Shown: positions 26,724 to 34,947 of the stretch, piece by piece
How positions within the stretch are numbered: position 1 is the first letter of the stretch
Layout of the letters: each line of letters opens with the position of its first letter
Origin: Halodurantibacterium flavum
GTDB taxonomy: Bacteria > Pseudomonadota > Alphaproteobacteria > Rhodobacterales > Rhodobacteraceae
DNA length: 64,000 nucleotides
Assembly (NCBI RefSeq): GCF_042681825.1
Contig: NZ_JBHUGH010000009.1
Coordinates: 310,001-374,000, forward strand
Reading direction: 5' to 3'
The notes under the pieces: model-generated
What the model saw: only the letters and a program-made list of their open reading frames with translations
What the model was told of the DNA's origin: nothing
Database searches by the model: none
Made by a program: the position numbers and the translations under genes

Positions 26724-27025
26724 CGCCAGCCGCCGCAGGATCATCGTGACCCCGCGATCATTTGTGCGGTGTTCGCAAGCGGCGGTGCAGCCGCGCCACG
26801 ATGCGACGACGATACCCAGGATTTTCTGCCCCTGTCGGAACAGGGCTGCAACCCAGTTGCGGAATTCTCCCGGGAATGGTAGCGCCGCTCTTGCAGTTCG
26901 ACCAGCGGGCGACAAAACTCGTTTAACAGCCGGACATGTTAGACAGCAGTATTCGACGCGGAATCCGGACGGGTGCGACACAGACCTAGCAGCTTGGTGA
27001 AAAAGACGCACCGTGGGGCCGGGCA
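26724..27025. other. 302-base intergenic region before the PAS-GGDEF-EAL gene
   Basis: A 6-bp hairpin with a CGGA tetraloop (26830-26845) is the only clear structure. A 41-codon frame (26801-26926) has no ribosome site and no recognisable protein. A GGAAC box at 26837-26841 lacks a -10 partner at spacing 16 or 17. The promoter of the next gene is probably here but I cannot place it. Confidence 0.3.
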
Positions 27026-30000
27026 ATGAATGGCCCGTCACGCGGCGGCGGCGCAGTTTCGCACGACAGGCTCCTTGCCTCGGTGCTGGACGGCATCTCG
27101 CGGCCAGTGATCGTGCGGGACGACCAGCTTCGCTATGTCTGGGCCAACGAGGCCGGTTGCGCGTTTCTGGGCCGCCCGCTTGAAGATCTGCGCCGGCGCA
27201 CCGCATATGACATCAGCCTTGCCACGGAGGTCGACGCCTTCAGCCGCATCGACCGCGCGGTGCTGCAAAGCGGCGTGCCAAACCTGAACGAAGAGGACCT
27301 GACCATGCCGGACGGGTCGGTCCGGCGGTTCGAGGTCTACAAATGGCGGCTCAGCCTCGGGGACGGTTGCCAGCAGCTTCTGGTGGCCGAAATCACCGAC
27401 ATGACCGACCTGCGGGCCGCGGAACACAAGCTGCGCGCCAGCGAGGAACATCACCGTGCCCTGCTGGAACTGCAGCCCCATATCCTCTGGACGGCGGATG
27501 CTGCAGGGAATGTGGAAATCACCTCTCCGGGCTGGCAGCATCTGACGGGGCTTCCGGCGGTCCGGGGCACGGGCGGGGCCTGGCTGGCCGCCATCGACCG
27601 CCGCGACCGTGACATGGTCGTCACCCGGTGGCAGCAGGCGATCCGGCAAGGCACGCCCCTTGATGTGGAACATCGGATCATCACGGCCGAGGGCAAGCCA
27701 CGCTGGTTCCGCACCCGCGCCAACCCGAGGCGGGACGAGGCCGGGATCGTCCTGCGCTGGTATGGAGTGACCGAGGACATCACGGACCGGCGCAACGCGC
27801 TCGACCGGCTCCGCGAAAGCGAGACGCGGTTCCGGGCCATGGCCAACAACGCCCCTGCGATGATCTGGACCACCGATACCGAGGGACGCAGCACCTTCTT
27901 CAGCCGCGGCTGGCTGACGCTGACCGGCACGACCGAACAAGAATGTCTCGGCCATGGCTGGCTGGATTTCGTTCACCCCGACGACCGCCAGGCGGTCGAG
28001 GATGAATTCGCGGCCGCCTTGGCCGCACATGCGCCCCTGCGCGCCGAATACCGCCTGCGCCGTGCCGACGGCAGCCACGCCTGGGTCATCGACCACAGCG
28101 TGCCGCGCTTTGGCGAGGATGGCGCGTTTCTGGGATATGTCGGCAGCGCGCTGGAAATCACCGAGAAACACGAAGCCGAAGAGATCGCCCGCGAAACGCA
28201 GTCGCTGATCACCAGCCTCTTTGACAGCCTGCCCGACGGCCTGCGCCTCACGGATTTCGACGGACGGCTGATCCTGTCGAACCGGGCCGCGCAAGGGATG
28301 CTGGGCGATGCCGCCTCGGTCCCTGGCGCGACGGCGGCGGAGCGGGTCGGCCCCGCAAACTGGGCAAGGATCCGGTCGCACGCGGCCGAGGTGCGGCGCG
28401 GGCGCACGTCGCGCCTCGATATTGCGCTGCCCTCGGCCGATGGCACGCATATCCCGATGGAGCTGATCCTGGCGCCCGTCCGGCATGGCAAGGACGCCCC
28501 GGGACGCTTCATCTCGATCTGGCGCGACGTGACCGAGATCACCGCCGCGCGCGCCCGTGCCGAAGAGGCGGCGGGGCGGCTTTCGCTTGTCCTCGAAAGC
28601 ATGATCGAAGGCGTGCTGGTGGTCGATCGCAACTGGCGCCTGACCTATTACAACCAGAATGCCCGCAGCCTGCTGCGCAAGGACATCCAGATCGGCAACA
28701 GCCTTGCCGAGCTTTTCCCCCGTGGCTTTGGCGGCGCCTTCGACCGCCGCTTCCGTGAGGTGATGACGACGCGGATCGCCCAGAGCTTCGAGGCCCGGCT
28801 CGACGCGCTCGCGATCTGGCTTGCGGTGCGGGTCTCGCCCACCGGGGACGGGCTGACGATCCTGTTCCGCGACATCACCGAACGGCGGCGCGCCGAACAG
28901 AACAGCGTGCAGGCCCAGCGTCAGATCATGCACATGTCGCGCCATGACGCGCTGACCGATCTGCCGAACCGGGTGCAGTTCAGGGAAAAGCTCGACCGGG
29001 CCCTGCAGACCGGGGCGCAGCCCGCGGTGCTGTCGGTCGATCTGGACGGATTCAAGTCGGTCAACGACGCTTATGGCCATCCGGTGGGGGACAGCCTGCT
29101 GCGCAAGGTGGCGATGCGCCTGCGCAGCTGCGTCCGGTCGGGCGATACGGTCGCGCGGCTCGGCGGGGACGAATTCAGCATCGTGCTTCCGCGAACCACC
29201 TCGCAAGAGGCGACGGTGGCGCTGGCGCAGCGCATCGTCGAGGTGCTGTCGGACCCGTTCGATCTGGGCGGGCTCGAGGTCGCGGTAGGGGCGAGCGTCG
29301 GGATCGCCTTTGCCGCCGATGTCGCCCATTCCGCGGACGAACTTATCAAGGGCGCGGATATCGCCCTTTATCGCGCCAAGCTCTCGGGGCGGGGCACATG
29401 GTGCCGGTTCACTCCGGGGATGGAGGGTGAGTTGCGCGCGCGGCAGGAACTGCGCACCGCGCTGCGCCGCGCCTTCGGCACGGATGAGCTGGCATTGCAT
29501 TACCAGCCGCTCGTGAACCTGCGCGCGGGCACCATCAGCAGCTTCGAGGCGCTGCTGCGCTGGCGCCATCCGGAATTCGGCATGGTCTCCCCGGCTGACT
29601 TCATCCCCGTCGCCGAGGAAAGCGGCCTCATCAAGCCGATCGGCGCCTGGGTCCTGCGCACCGCCTGCGCCGAGGCCGCCGGATGGCCCGAACCGATCGG
29701 CGTCGCGGTCAACCTCTCGGTCCTGCAATTCCGCAGCGGCGGGCTGGCACAGATCGTGCGCGAGGCGCTGGATCACAGCGGCCTTGTCCCCGCGCGCCTG
29801 CAGCTTGAGATAACGGAAAGCGTCCTTCTGGACGATAACGGCGCGAATATCCGCACCCTGCGCGATCTGCGCGACATGGGCGTGCGCATCACGATGGACG
29901 ATTTCGGGACCGGCTATTCCTCGCTCAGCTATCTGCGACAGTTCCCCTTTGACAAGATCAAGGTCGACCGCAGCTTTGTCAGCGAACTGCCCGAGGGGCG

Positions 30001-30202
30001 GGAATCCATGGCTGTCATCCGCGCCGTCGCGGGGCTGGGCCGCAGCCTGGGCATCGTCACCACGGTCGAGGGGGTGGAAACCGAACTGCAACTCGCCACC
30101 GTGACGGCCGAAGGGTTCGATGAGGCGCAGGGGTTCTTTTTCTCGCAGCCGATCCCGGCGGATCAGGTGCGAAGGACGCTTGCCGCGCTCGGGATACTGT
30201 AA
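27026..30202 (+). CDS. Multi-PAS GGDEF-EAL protein (c-di-GMP synthesis and breakdown)
   Basis: This 1058-residue soluble protein has about five PAS-type domains (residues about 10-620), then GGDEF (R-L-G-G-D-E-F near 711, with the inhibitory R-S-G-D site just before) and EAL (F-E-A-L-L-R-W near 838; V-A-V-N-L-S; E-I-T-E-S; D-D-F-G-T-G-Y-S-S-L; K-V-D-R-S-F-V). Both catalytic sites look complete, so it could make and degrade cyclic di-GMP under the control of its PAS sensors. One H-P-D-D PAS exit motif lies near residue 315. It follows the KaiC-like/receiver pair on the same strand but after a 302-base gap. Confidence 0.93.
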   Translation: MNGPSRGGGAVSHDRLLASVLDGISRPVIVRDDQLRYVWANEAGCAFLGRPLEDLRRRTAYDISLATEVDAFSRIDRAVLQSGVPNLNEEDLTMPDGSVRRFEVYKWRLSLGDGCQQLLVAEITDMTDLRAAEHKLRASEEHHRALLELQPHILWTADAAGNVEITSPGWQHLTGLPAVRGTGGAWLAAIDRRDRDMVVTRWQQAIRQGTPLDVEHRIITAEGKPRWFRTRANPRRDEAGIVLRWYGVTEDITDRRNALDRLRESETRFRAMANNAPAMIWTTDTEGRSTFFSRGWLTLTGTTEQECLGHGWLDFVHPDDRQAVEDEFAAALAAHAPLRAEYRLRRADGSHAWVIDHSVPRFGEDGAFLGYVGSALEITEKHEAEEIARETQSLITSLFDSLPDGLRLTDFDGRLILSNRAAQGMLGDAASVPGATAAERVGPANWARIRSHAAEVRRGRTSRLDIALPSADGTHIPMELILAPVRHGKDAPGRFISIWRDVTEITAARARAEEAAGRLSLVLESMIEGVLVVDRNWRLTYYNQNARSLLRKDIQIGNSLAELFPRGFGGAFDRRFREVMTTRIAQSFEARLDALAIWLAVRVSPTGDGLTILFRDITERRRAEQNSVQAQRQIMHMSRHDALTDLPNRVQFREKLDRALQTGAQPAVLSVDLDGFKSVNDAYGHPVGDSLLRKVAMRLRSCVRSGDTVARLGGDEFSIVLPRTTSQEATVALAQRIVEVLSDPFDLGGLEVAVGASVGIAFAADVAHSADELIKGADIALYRAKLSGRGTWCRFTPGMEGELRARQELRTALRRAFGTDELALHYQPLVNLRAGTISSFEALLRWRHPEFGMVSPADFIPVAEESGLIKPIGAWVLRTACAEAAGWPEPIGVAVNLSVLQFRSGGLAQIVREALDHSGLVPARLQLEITESVLLDDNGANIRTLRDLRDMGVRITMDDFGTGYSSLSYLRQFPFDKIKVDRSFVSELPEGRESMAVIRAVAGLGRSLGIVTTVEGVETELQLATVTAEGFDEAQGFFFSQPIPADQVRRTLAALGIL

Positions 30203-30209
30203 AGGGCGG

Positions 30210-30683
30210 TCAGGCGCTGGCGGCGGGCAGGATACCGTCGCCCATCACCATTCCGGCCGTGCCGGGCGACCCCAAAAGGTCGGCCAGCGTCAGCGAATCG
30301 ATCAGCAGAAGATAGGACCAGAACACCTCGGCAAAGACGCGGCGGATACGGCATGTTTCCTCATCCGCGCAATCCTCGCACCGCTGATAGGCCTTGCGCG
30401 AAAGGCAGGGCAAGGGCGCGATGGGCCCGTCGATCATCCGCAAGAGCTCGCTGAGGGAAATCGTTGCCGGTTCCTTGATCAGGGCATATCCGCCGTTCCG
30501 CCCCCGGATCGAGGCGATCAGCCCCGCATTCCGGATGTCGAGCAGGATATGTTCCAGAAACCGCTTTGGCGCGCCCGACCGCAGGGCGATTTCCTCGATC
30601 CGCAGCGCATGGCGGCCGGTCGCCTTTTCATCGGCGAGGACCATCAGGGCTTTCAGCGCGTATTTCATCTTTTGCGTGATCAT
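30210..30683 (-). CDS. Rrf2-family regulator with a Cys cluster
   Basis: The 157 residues have the Rrf2 winged helix (M-K-Y-A-L-K-A-L near the start; R-F-L-E-H-I-L; G-R-N-G-G-Y-A-L wing at about 60-67). Four Cys at about 93-112 are arranged C-x8-C-x2-C-x6-C, a likely iron-sulfur or redox sensor as in IscR, NsrR and RirA, though the spacing is not that of IscR. It is divergent from betC, the 159-base gap being shared, so it may control choline-sulfate use; this is only positional. It converges on the GGDEF-EAL gene with a 7-base gap. Confidence 0.85.
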   Translation of the reverse strand: MITQKMKYALKALMVLADEKATGRHALRIEEIALRSGAPKRFLEHILLDIRNAGLIASIRGRNGGYALIKEPATISLSELLRMIDGPIAPLPCLSRKAYQRCEDCADEETCRIRRVFAEVFWSYLLLIDSLTLADLLGSPGTAGMVMGDGILPAASA

Positions 30684-30842
30684 GGCCCTTCATATAGGGG
30701 CGGTCAGGGTGGATCAACACAAACCAAGGGGCATACTCACCCGCCGTCAACACCGCGACGCCCCGCGCCGCCGAAGGTCGCTTGCAGACCAGCCGAGGCA
30801 GGTTTACCCCGGCATCCTGCCCCAAACCAGCGGAGAGGTCCC

Positions 30843-32351
30843 ATGTCCCAGCCGAATATCCTGATCCTGATGGTCGATCAGCTGAACGGGACGCTGTTCC
30901 CGGACGGGCCGGCGGACTGGCTTCATGCGCCGAACCTGAAACGGCTGGCGGAACGGTCGGTCCGCTTTGCCAACAGCTATACGGCCTCGCCGCTCTGCGC
31001 GCCCGCCCGTGCCAGCTTCATGTCCGGGCAACTGCCGTCGCGCACACGCGTCTATGACAACGCGGCGGAATTCGCGTCCGACATTCCGACCTATGCGCAT
31101 CACCTGCGGCGCGCAGGCTATTACACCTGCCTTTCGGGCAAGATGCATTTCGTCGGCCCCGACCAGCTGCACGGGCTTGAGGACCGTCTGACCACCGACA
31201 TCTATCCCGCAGATTTCGGCTGGACGCCGGATTACCGCAAGCCGGGCGAACGGATCGACTGGTGGTATCACAACCTCGGCTCCGTCACCGGGGCGGGCGT
31301 GGCCGAGATCACGAACCAGCTCGAATATGACGATGACGTGGCCCATCAGGCGGTGCAAAAGATCTATGACCTGTCGCGGGGGGCGGAAACGCGGCCCTGG
31401 TGCCTGACGGTCAGCTTTACCCACCCCCACGACCCCTACGTCGCCCGGCGCCGCTATTGGGACCTTTACGAGGACTGCGCCCATCTGCTGCCCCCCGGCG
31501 AGGCGATCCCCTATGACGAACAGGATCCCCATTCCAGACGGCTGATGGATGCCTGCGACTGGCGCGCGCTCGACATCACCGAGGACCACATCCGCCGCGC
31601 GCGGCGGGGGTATTTCGCCAATATCAGCTATGTGGACGACAAGATCGGCGAGATCCTCGCCGCGCTCGACGCCTCGCGGCAAGAGGCGATCGTGGTCTTT
31701 CTGTCGGATCACGGCGACATGCTGGGCGAGCGCGGACTCTGGTTCAAGATGAACTTCTTCGAGGGCTCGGCCCGCGTACCCCTGATGATCGCGGCGCCGG
31801 ACCTTGCGCCCGCGCGCATCGACCGCCCCGTCTCGACCATCGACCTCTTGCCGACGCTTTGCGACATCGCGGGCGTCTCGATGGAGGCGATCCTGCCCTG
31901 GACTGATGGCGAGAGCCTCTTGCCGCTCGCTTCGGGCGGCGACAGGGCGACGCCGGTCGCGATGGAATACGCGGCCGAGGGGTCGAACGCGCCGCTGGTC
32001 TGTCTGCGCGACGGGCGGTGGAAGCTCGTGCGCTGTGCGCTCGATCCCGACATGCTGTTCGATCTGGAAACCGATCCCGCCGAACGGACGAACCTTGCGG
32101 ACCATCCCGCCCATGCGGAAACGCTGGCGCGGCTGGGGGCTGCGATGGACGCGCGTTGGGATCTGGCGCGCTTTGACGCGGCGGTACGCGAAAACCAGGC
32201 GCGGCGCTGGGTGGTCTATGAAGCGCTGCGCAACGGGGCTTATTTCCCCTGGGATTACCAGCCGCTGCAAAAGGCGAGCGAACGCTACATGCGCAACCAC
32301 ATGGACCTGAACATACTGGAGGAGTCCAAGCGTTTTCCCCGCGGGGAATAG
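30843..32351 (+). CDS. betC: Choline-sulfatase BetC
   Basis: BetC hydrolyses choline-O-sulfate to choline and sulfate. The 502 residues match the family length (about 505). The sulfatase motif C-A-P-A-R puts the formylglycine-forming Cys at residue 52 and the conserved Arg at 56; the metal-binding D-H-G-D is near residue 300. The ATG at 30843 is preceded by a GGAGAGG site. The next gene is a betaine/choline-type carrier, so the pair makes a choline-sulfate uptake and hydrolysis unit. The frame is open far upstream, but that part has no family sequence. Confidence 0.92.
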   Translation: MSQPNILILMVDQLNGTLFPDGPADWLHAPNLKRLAERSVRFANSYTASPLCAPARASFMSGQLPSRTRVYDNAAEFASDIPTYAHHLRRAGYYTCLSGKMHFVGPDQLHGLEDRLTTDIYPADFGWTPDYRKPGERIDWWYHNLGSVTGAGVAEITNQLEYDDDVAHQAVQKIYDLSRGAETRPWCLTVSFTHPHDPYVARRRYWDLYEDCAHLLPPGEAIPYDEQDPHSRRLMDACDWRALDITEDHIRRARRGYFANISYVDDKIGEILAALDASRQEAIVVFLSDHGDMLGERGLWFKMNFFEGSARVPLMIAAPDLAPARIDRPVSTIDLLPTLCDIAGVSMEAILPWTDGESLLPLASGGDRATPVAMEYAAEGSNAPLVCLRDGRWKLVRCALDPDMLFDLETDPAERTNLADHPAHAETLARLGAAMDARWDLARFDAAVRENQARRWVVYEALRNGAYFPWDYQPLQKASERYMRNHMDLNILEESKRFPRGE

Positions 32352-32417
32352 GGCAGGCCCCTGGCGCCCAGCCTCGCCAGAACCGCAGCGAGGCGGAACC
32401 CCCTGCCCGGCAGCAGG

Positions 32418-32446
32418 TTGTCCCCCACCAACATCCGGGGGGACAA
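32418..32446 (+). promoter_or_regulatory. Hairpin that buries the ribosome site of the BCCT gene
   Basis: A perfect 9-bp inverted repeat (32418-32426 with 32438-32446, 11-base loop) ends three bases before the ATG at 32450. The 3' arm contains the GGGGGACAAGGA stretch that would act as ribosome site. A second 7-bp repeat (32371-32377 with 32388-32394) stands just upstream. The layout suggests control of translation or partial termination between betC and the carrier gene; the mechanism is inferred. Confidence 0.4.
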
Positions 32447-32449
32447 GGA

Positions 32450-34081
32450 ATGTCAGACAGTTACCGCCAGCCCGTCTTTCTGATCTCGGTCGCGCTCGTC
32501 CTGCTCCTTGTGATCGTGGGCGCCCTGATCCCGGAAACCTTCGGCGCCGCCGCGCAGGCGGGGCTTGACTGGGCCACGCGGGTTTTCGGCTGGTTCTTCC
32601 TTCTGTCGATGTTCGGCTTCGTCTGCGCACTCGTTTATCTCGGTTTTTCACGCCATGGCGACACGCGGCTGGGGCCCCCGGACAGCCAGCCGGAATTTTC
32701 CTATTACGCATGGGTGGCGATGCTGCTTGCCGCGGGCTTCGGCATCGGGCTTGTGTTCTACGGCGTCGCCGAACCCATGAGCCACCTGAACGACCCGCCC
32801 CATGGCATGGCCGAACCCGGCAGCGCCCAAGCCGCGGAACTTGCCATCCAGTACAGTTTCTTCAACTGGGGCATCAGCCAATGGGCCGCGTTTTCCATCG
32901 TCGGCCTCATCATCGGGTTCTTTCAGTTCCGCAAGGGCCAGCCGGGGCTCGTCTCGGTCGTGCTGGAACCTGCGCTCTCACGGCTGCGGTTCCGTCGCCA
33001 GATTGCCGGGGGGCTCGATGTCTTTGCGGTGGTGGCGACCGTGATCGGGATCGCGACCTCGCTGGGGCTGGGCGTCCTGCAGGTGAATGGCGGCCTCGCC
33101 TTCCGCTATGGCATCGCCGAGGGATTTGCCGCACAGGCGACCATTCTGGGGGTCATGGTGATCGCCTACATGATCTCGACGGCCACGGGGCTCGAAAAGG
33201 GCATTCGCCTGCTTTCCACCATCAACCTGACAATCGCACTGGGGCTGATGGCCTTCGTGCTGATCTTCGGCCCGACCGTCGCGATCCTCGACATCATGGT
33301 GCAGGGCTTTGGCGACTACCTCCAGCACTTCATATTCATGAGCCTCCAGACCGACCCCTATAGCGACAGCACATGGGCCGGAAGCTGGACAATCTTTTAC
33401 TGGGCCTGGGTAATCGCATGGTCGCCCTTTGTGGGCACCTTCATCGCGCGCATTTCCTACGGCCGGACGATCCGCGAATTCATCCTCGGCGTGCTGATCG
33501 TGCCACCACTGCTCGCCTGCGTCTGGATGGCCGTCTTTGGCGGGGCGGCGCTGGAACTCGACGCGGCGCAGGACGGGGCACTCGCTGCGGCTGTGGCCGA
33601 GAACGTGACGTTCTCGCTCTTCCGCTTCTTCGAGTTCCTGCCATTCTCAGGCCTCCTTTCGATCCTCGGCGTCACGCTGATCTTCATCTTCCTCATCACT
33701 TCGGCGGACTCGGCCTCCTATGTGGTGGCACAGCTGACCGACCGGGGCAGCGCCGAGGCGCCGCTGGCGAAACGGCTGATCTGGGGGATCTTGATCGCGG
33801 CGATCTGCCTGACGCTGATCGCCACCGGCGGGTTGGAGGCCTTGCAAGCCGCAGCGATCCTTGCCGCCCTGCCGTTCATTCTTGTCCTTTATGCGATGCT
33901 CGCGATGCTTTTCCGCAGCCTGAACCTCGACCGGCAGCAGCAGCTTGCCCAGCTTTACGAGGAAAACAACCAGACCCCCGTCGGCGCATCGCTGGAAGAG
34001 GCCCGCCAGATGACCGGCGATGACGATCCGCTTGCGACCGCCGGGCTGCGGTCAGACGACAACGCGCCGGTTCAGCCATAG
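32450..34081 (+). CDS. BCCT-family betaine/choline-type transporter
   Basis: BCCT carriers import quaternary ammonium compounds with Na+ or H+. The 543 residues give about 12 membrane helices and the family signature around W-T-I-F-Y-W-A-W-V-I-A-W-S-P-F-V-G (about residues 312-328), followed by I-S-Y-G-R-T-I-R-E-F. The C-terminal 55 residues are hydrophilic, as in osmosensing members. With betC upstream, choline-O-sulfate or choline is the most likely cargo. The last 30 bases overlap the 3' end of the convergent fluC gene. Confidence 0.92.
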   Translation: MSDSYRQPVFLISVALVLLLVIVGALIPETFGAAAQAGLDWATRVFGWFFLLSMFGFVCALVYLGFSRHGDTRLGPPDSQPEFSYYAWVAMLLAAGFGIGLVFYGVAEPMSHLNDPPHGMAEPGSAQAAELAIQYSFFNWGISQWAAFSIVGLIIGFFQFRKGQPGLVSVVLEPALSRLRFRRQIAGGLDVFAVVATVIGIATSLGLGVLQVNGGLAFRYGIAEGFAAQATILGVMVIAYMISTATGLEKGIRLLSTINLTIALGLMAFVLIFGPTVAILDIMVQGFGDYLQHFIFMSLQTDPYSDSTWAGSWTIFYWAWVIAWSPFVGTFIARISYGRTIREFILGVLIVPPLLACVWMAVFGGAALELDAAQDGALAAAVAENVTFSLFRFFEFLPFSGLLSILGVTLIFIFLITSADSASYVVAQLTDRGSAEAPLAKRLIWGILIAAICLTLIATGGLEALQAAAILAALPFILVLYAMLAMLFRSLNLDRQQQLAQLYEENNQTPVGASLEEARQMTGDDDPLATAGLRSDDNAPVQP

Positions 34082-34456
34082 GCCGGCGCGCATCCCCAGC
34101 AAGACGGCTGCCAGCCAAAGCGTGAGGGAAAGCGCAATGTTTAGAAGGGCGAGCCCCGTGCGCCCGTCCGTCAGCATGAGGAAGGTCTCAAGGCTGAAAA
34201 TCGAAAAGGTCGTCAGTCCGCCGCAAAGCCCGGCCATGACCGCCTGCTGCAGCCCGGCCCGGTGGGGCCAGCGCCCGCCCGGGCCCGCCAGCGCCGCATA
34301 AAGGCCGATGGCGAATGAGCCCAGCACATTGACCACAAGCGTCCCCCAAGGAAAGCCCGGTCCCACCGCCGTCAGCACGACAAGCGACAGCGCCGCCCGC
34401 AGCACCGATCCGGCCGCCGCCCCTGCGGCCACCCAGACGACGTGCCGGGGGATCAT
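34052..34456 (-). CDS. crcB: Fluoride channel subunit FluC/CrcB (second of two)
   Basis: FluC proteins export fluoride as dual-topology dimers. The 134 residues have four membrane helices and the family motifs G-T-L-V-V-N-V-L-G-S-F (about 39-49) and G-G-L-T-T-F-S-I-F-S (about 77-86, the Phe-box/Na+ site region). The ATG at 34454-34456 overlaps the stop of the first fluC gene by 4 bp. Two adjacent, divergent copies are known in other bacteria, where they form a heterodimer with fixed opposite topologies. It overlaps the BCCT 3' end by 30 bp. Confidence 0.9.
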   Translation of the reverse strand: MIPRHVVWVAAGAAAGSVLRAALSLVVLTAVGPGFPWGTLVVNVLGSFAIGLYAALAGPGGRWPHRAGLQQAVMAGLCGGLTTFSIFSLETFLMLTDGRTGLALLNIALSLTLWLAAVLLGMRAGLWLNRRVVV

Positions 34457-34845
34457 GCGACGCCCCCCGCGACCAGCCGCCCGCAGCCATAACCCAGGGC
34501 GACTGCGATCAGGCAAAGCGCCAGCGATCCCGCGATATTGACCGCCGCCGCCCCCACGCGGCCTTCGCGCATCAGCATCAGCGTCTGCAACGAGAAGGAC
34601 GAAACGGTCGTGAAACTGCCCAGCACCCCCACGGCCAGCACCGTCCAGAGATGCGGCATCGCCGCCTGCACCACGCCCGTCAGCAGGCCAATCAGCGCGG
34701 CGCCGGTCACATTGACGACCATCGTGCCAAGCGGAAAGCCCCCGCCCCAGCGCCGGCCGACCGCCTCGGAGATCATGAGCCGGGCGACGCCCCCAATGGC
34801 CCCGCCCGCGGCAATCAGAAGATAGACCAACAGAAGTTCCGCCAT
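34453..34845 (-). CDS. crcB: Fluoride channel subunit FluC/CrcB (first of two)
   Basis: This 130-residue homologue has the same four-helix layout, with G-T-M-V-V-N-V-T-G-A-A near residue 40 and G-S-F-T-T-V-S-S-F-S near 76. It differs clearly from the second copy, which points to a heteromeric channel more than a recent duplication. Its start codon lies inside the 3' arm of a 14-bp perfect inverted repeat (34837-34877). I looked for a fluoride riboswitch upstream and did not find its conserved core. Confidence 0.9.
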   Translation of the reverse strand: MAELLLVYLLIAAGGAIGGVARLMISEAVGRRWGGGFPLGTMVVNVTGAALIGLLTGVVQAAMPHLWTVLAVGVLGSFTTVSSFSLQTLMLMREGRVGAAAVNIAGSLALCLIAVALGYGCGRLVAGGVA

Positions 34846-34877
34846 GATGCCCCTTTCGCGGGCGCATCATGGCGGAA
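34837..34877 (-). promoter_or_regulatory. Start-codon hairpin of the fluC pair
   Basis: Bases 34837-34850 and 34864-34877 form a perfect 14-bp inverted repeat with a 13-base loop; CCC at 34851-34853 and GGG at 34860-34862 can extend the stem. In the mRNA the fluC start codon lies in the 3' arm and the GGGG ribosome-site bases at the top of the stem, so the folded leader should hide both. A decoy ATG lies in the 5' arm. Whether it senses anything is unknown. Confidence 0.55.
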
Positions 34878-34947
34878 ACGGGGGCAGAGACAACGGCCCG
34901 CTTTGCGCGCAAGGGGCCGCCTGCCGAAAGGCAGCCCCTCTGCTGGA

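Noticed and set aside
26837..26862. GGAAC box as a further EcfG promoter
   Set aside because: At spacing 16 or 17 no NNTT element follows; the box is within a small hairpin and lies about 185 bases from the next gene.
26801..26926. 41-codon frame in the gap before the PAS-GGDEF-EAL gene
   Set aside because: No ribosome site, no recognisable sequence and no conserved context; not supportable as a gene.
27038..30091. 1017-codon antisense frame opposite the PAS-GGDEF-EAL gene
   Set aside because: The sense strand encodes recognisable PAS, GGDEF and EAL domains throughout; the antisense translation has no domain and follows from codon bias.
34846..34947. Possible fluoride riboswitch upstream of fluC
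   Set aside because: The conserved crcB-motif core (GGCGATG-type pseudoknot bases and the downstream TGATG block) is not present; only the start-codon hairpin is seen.
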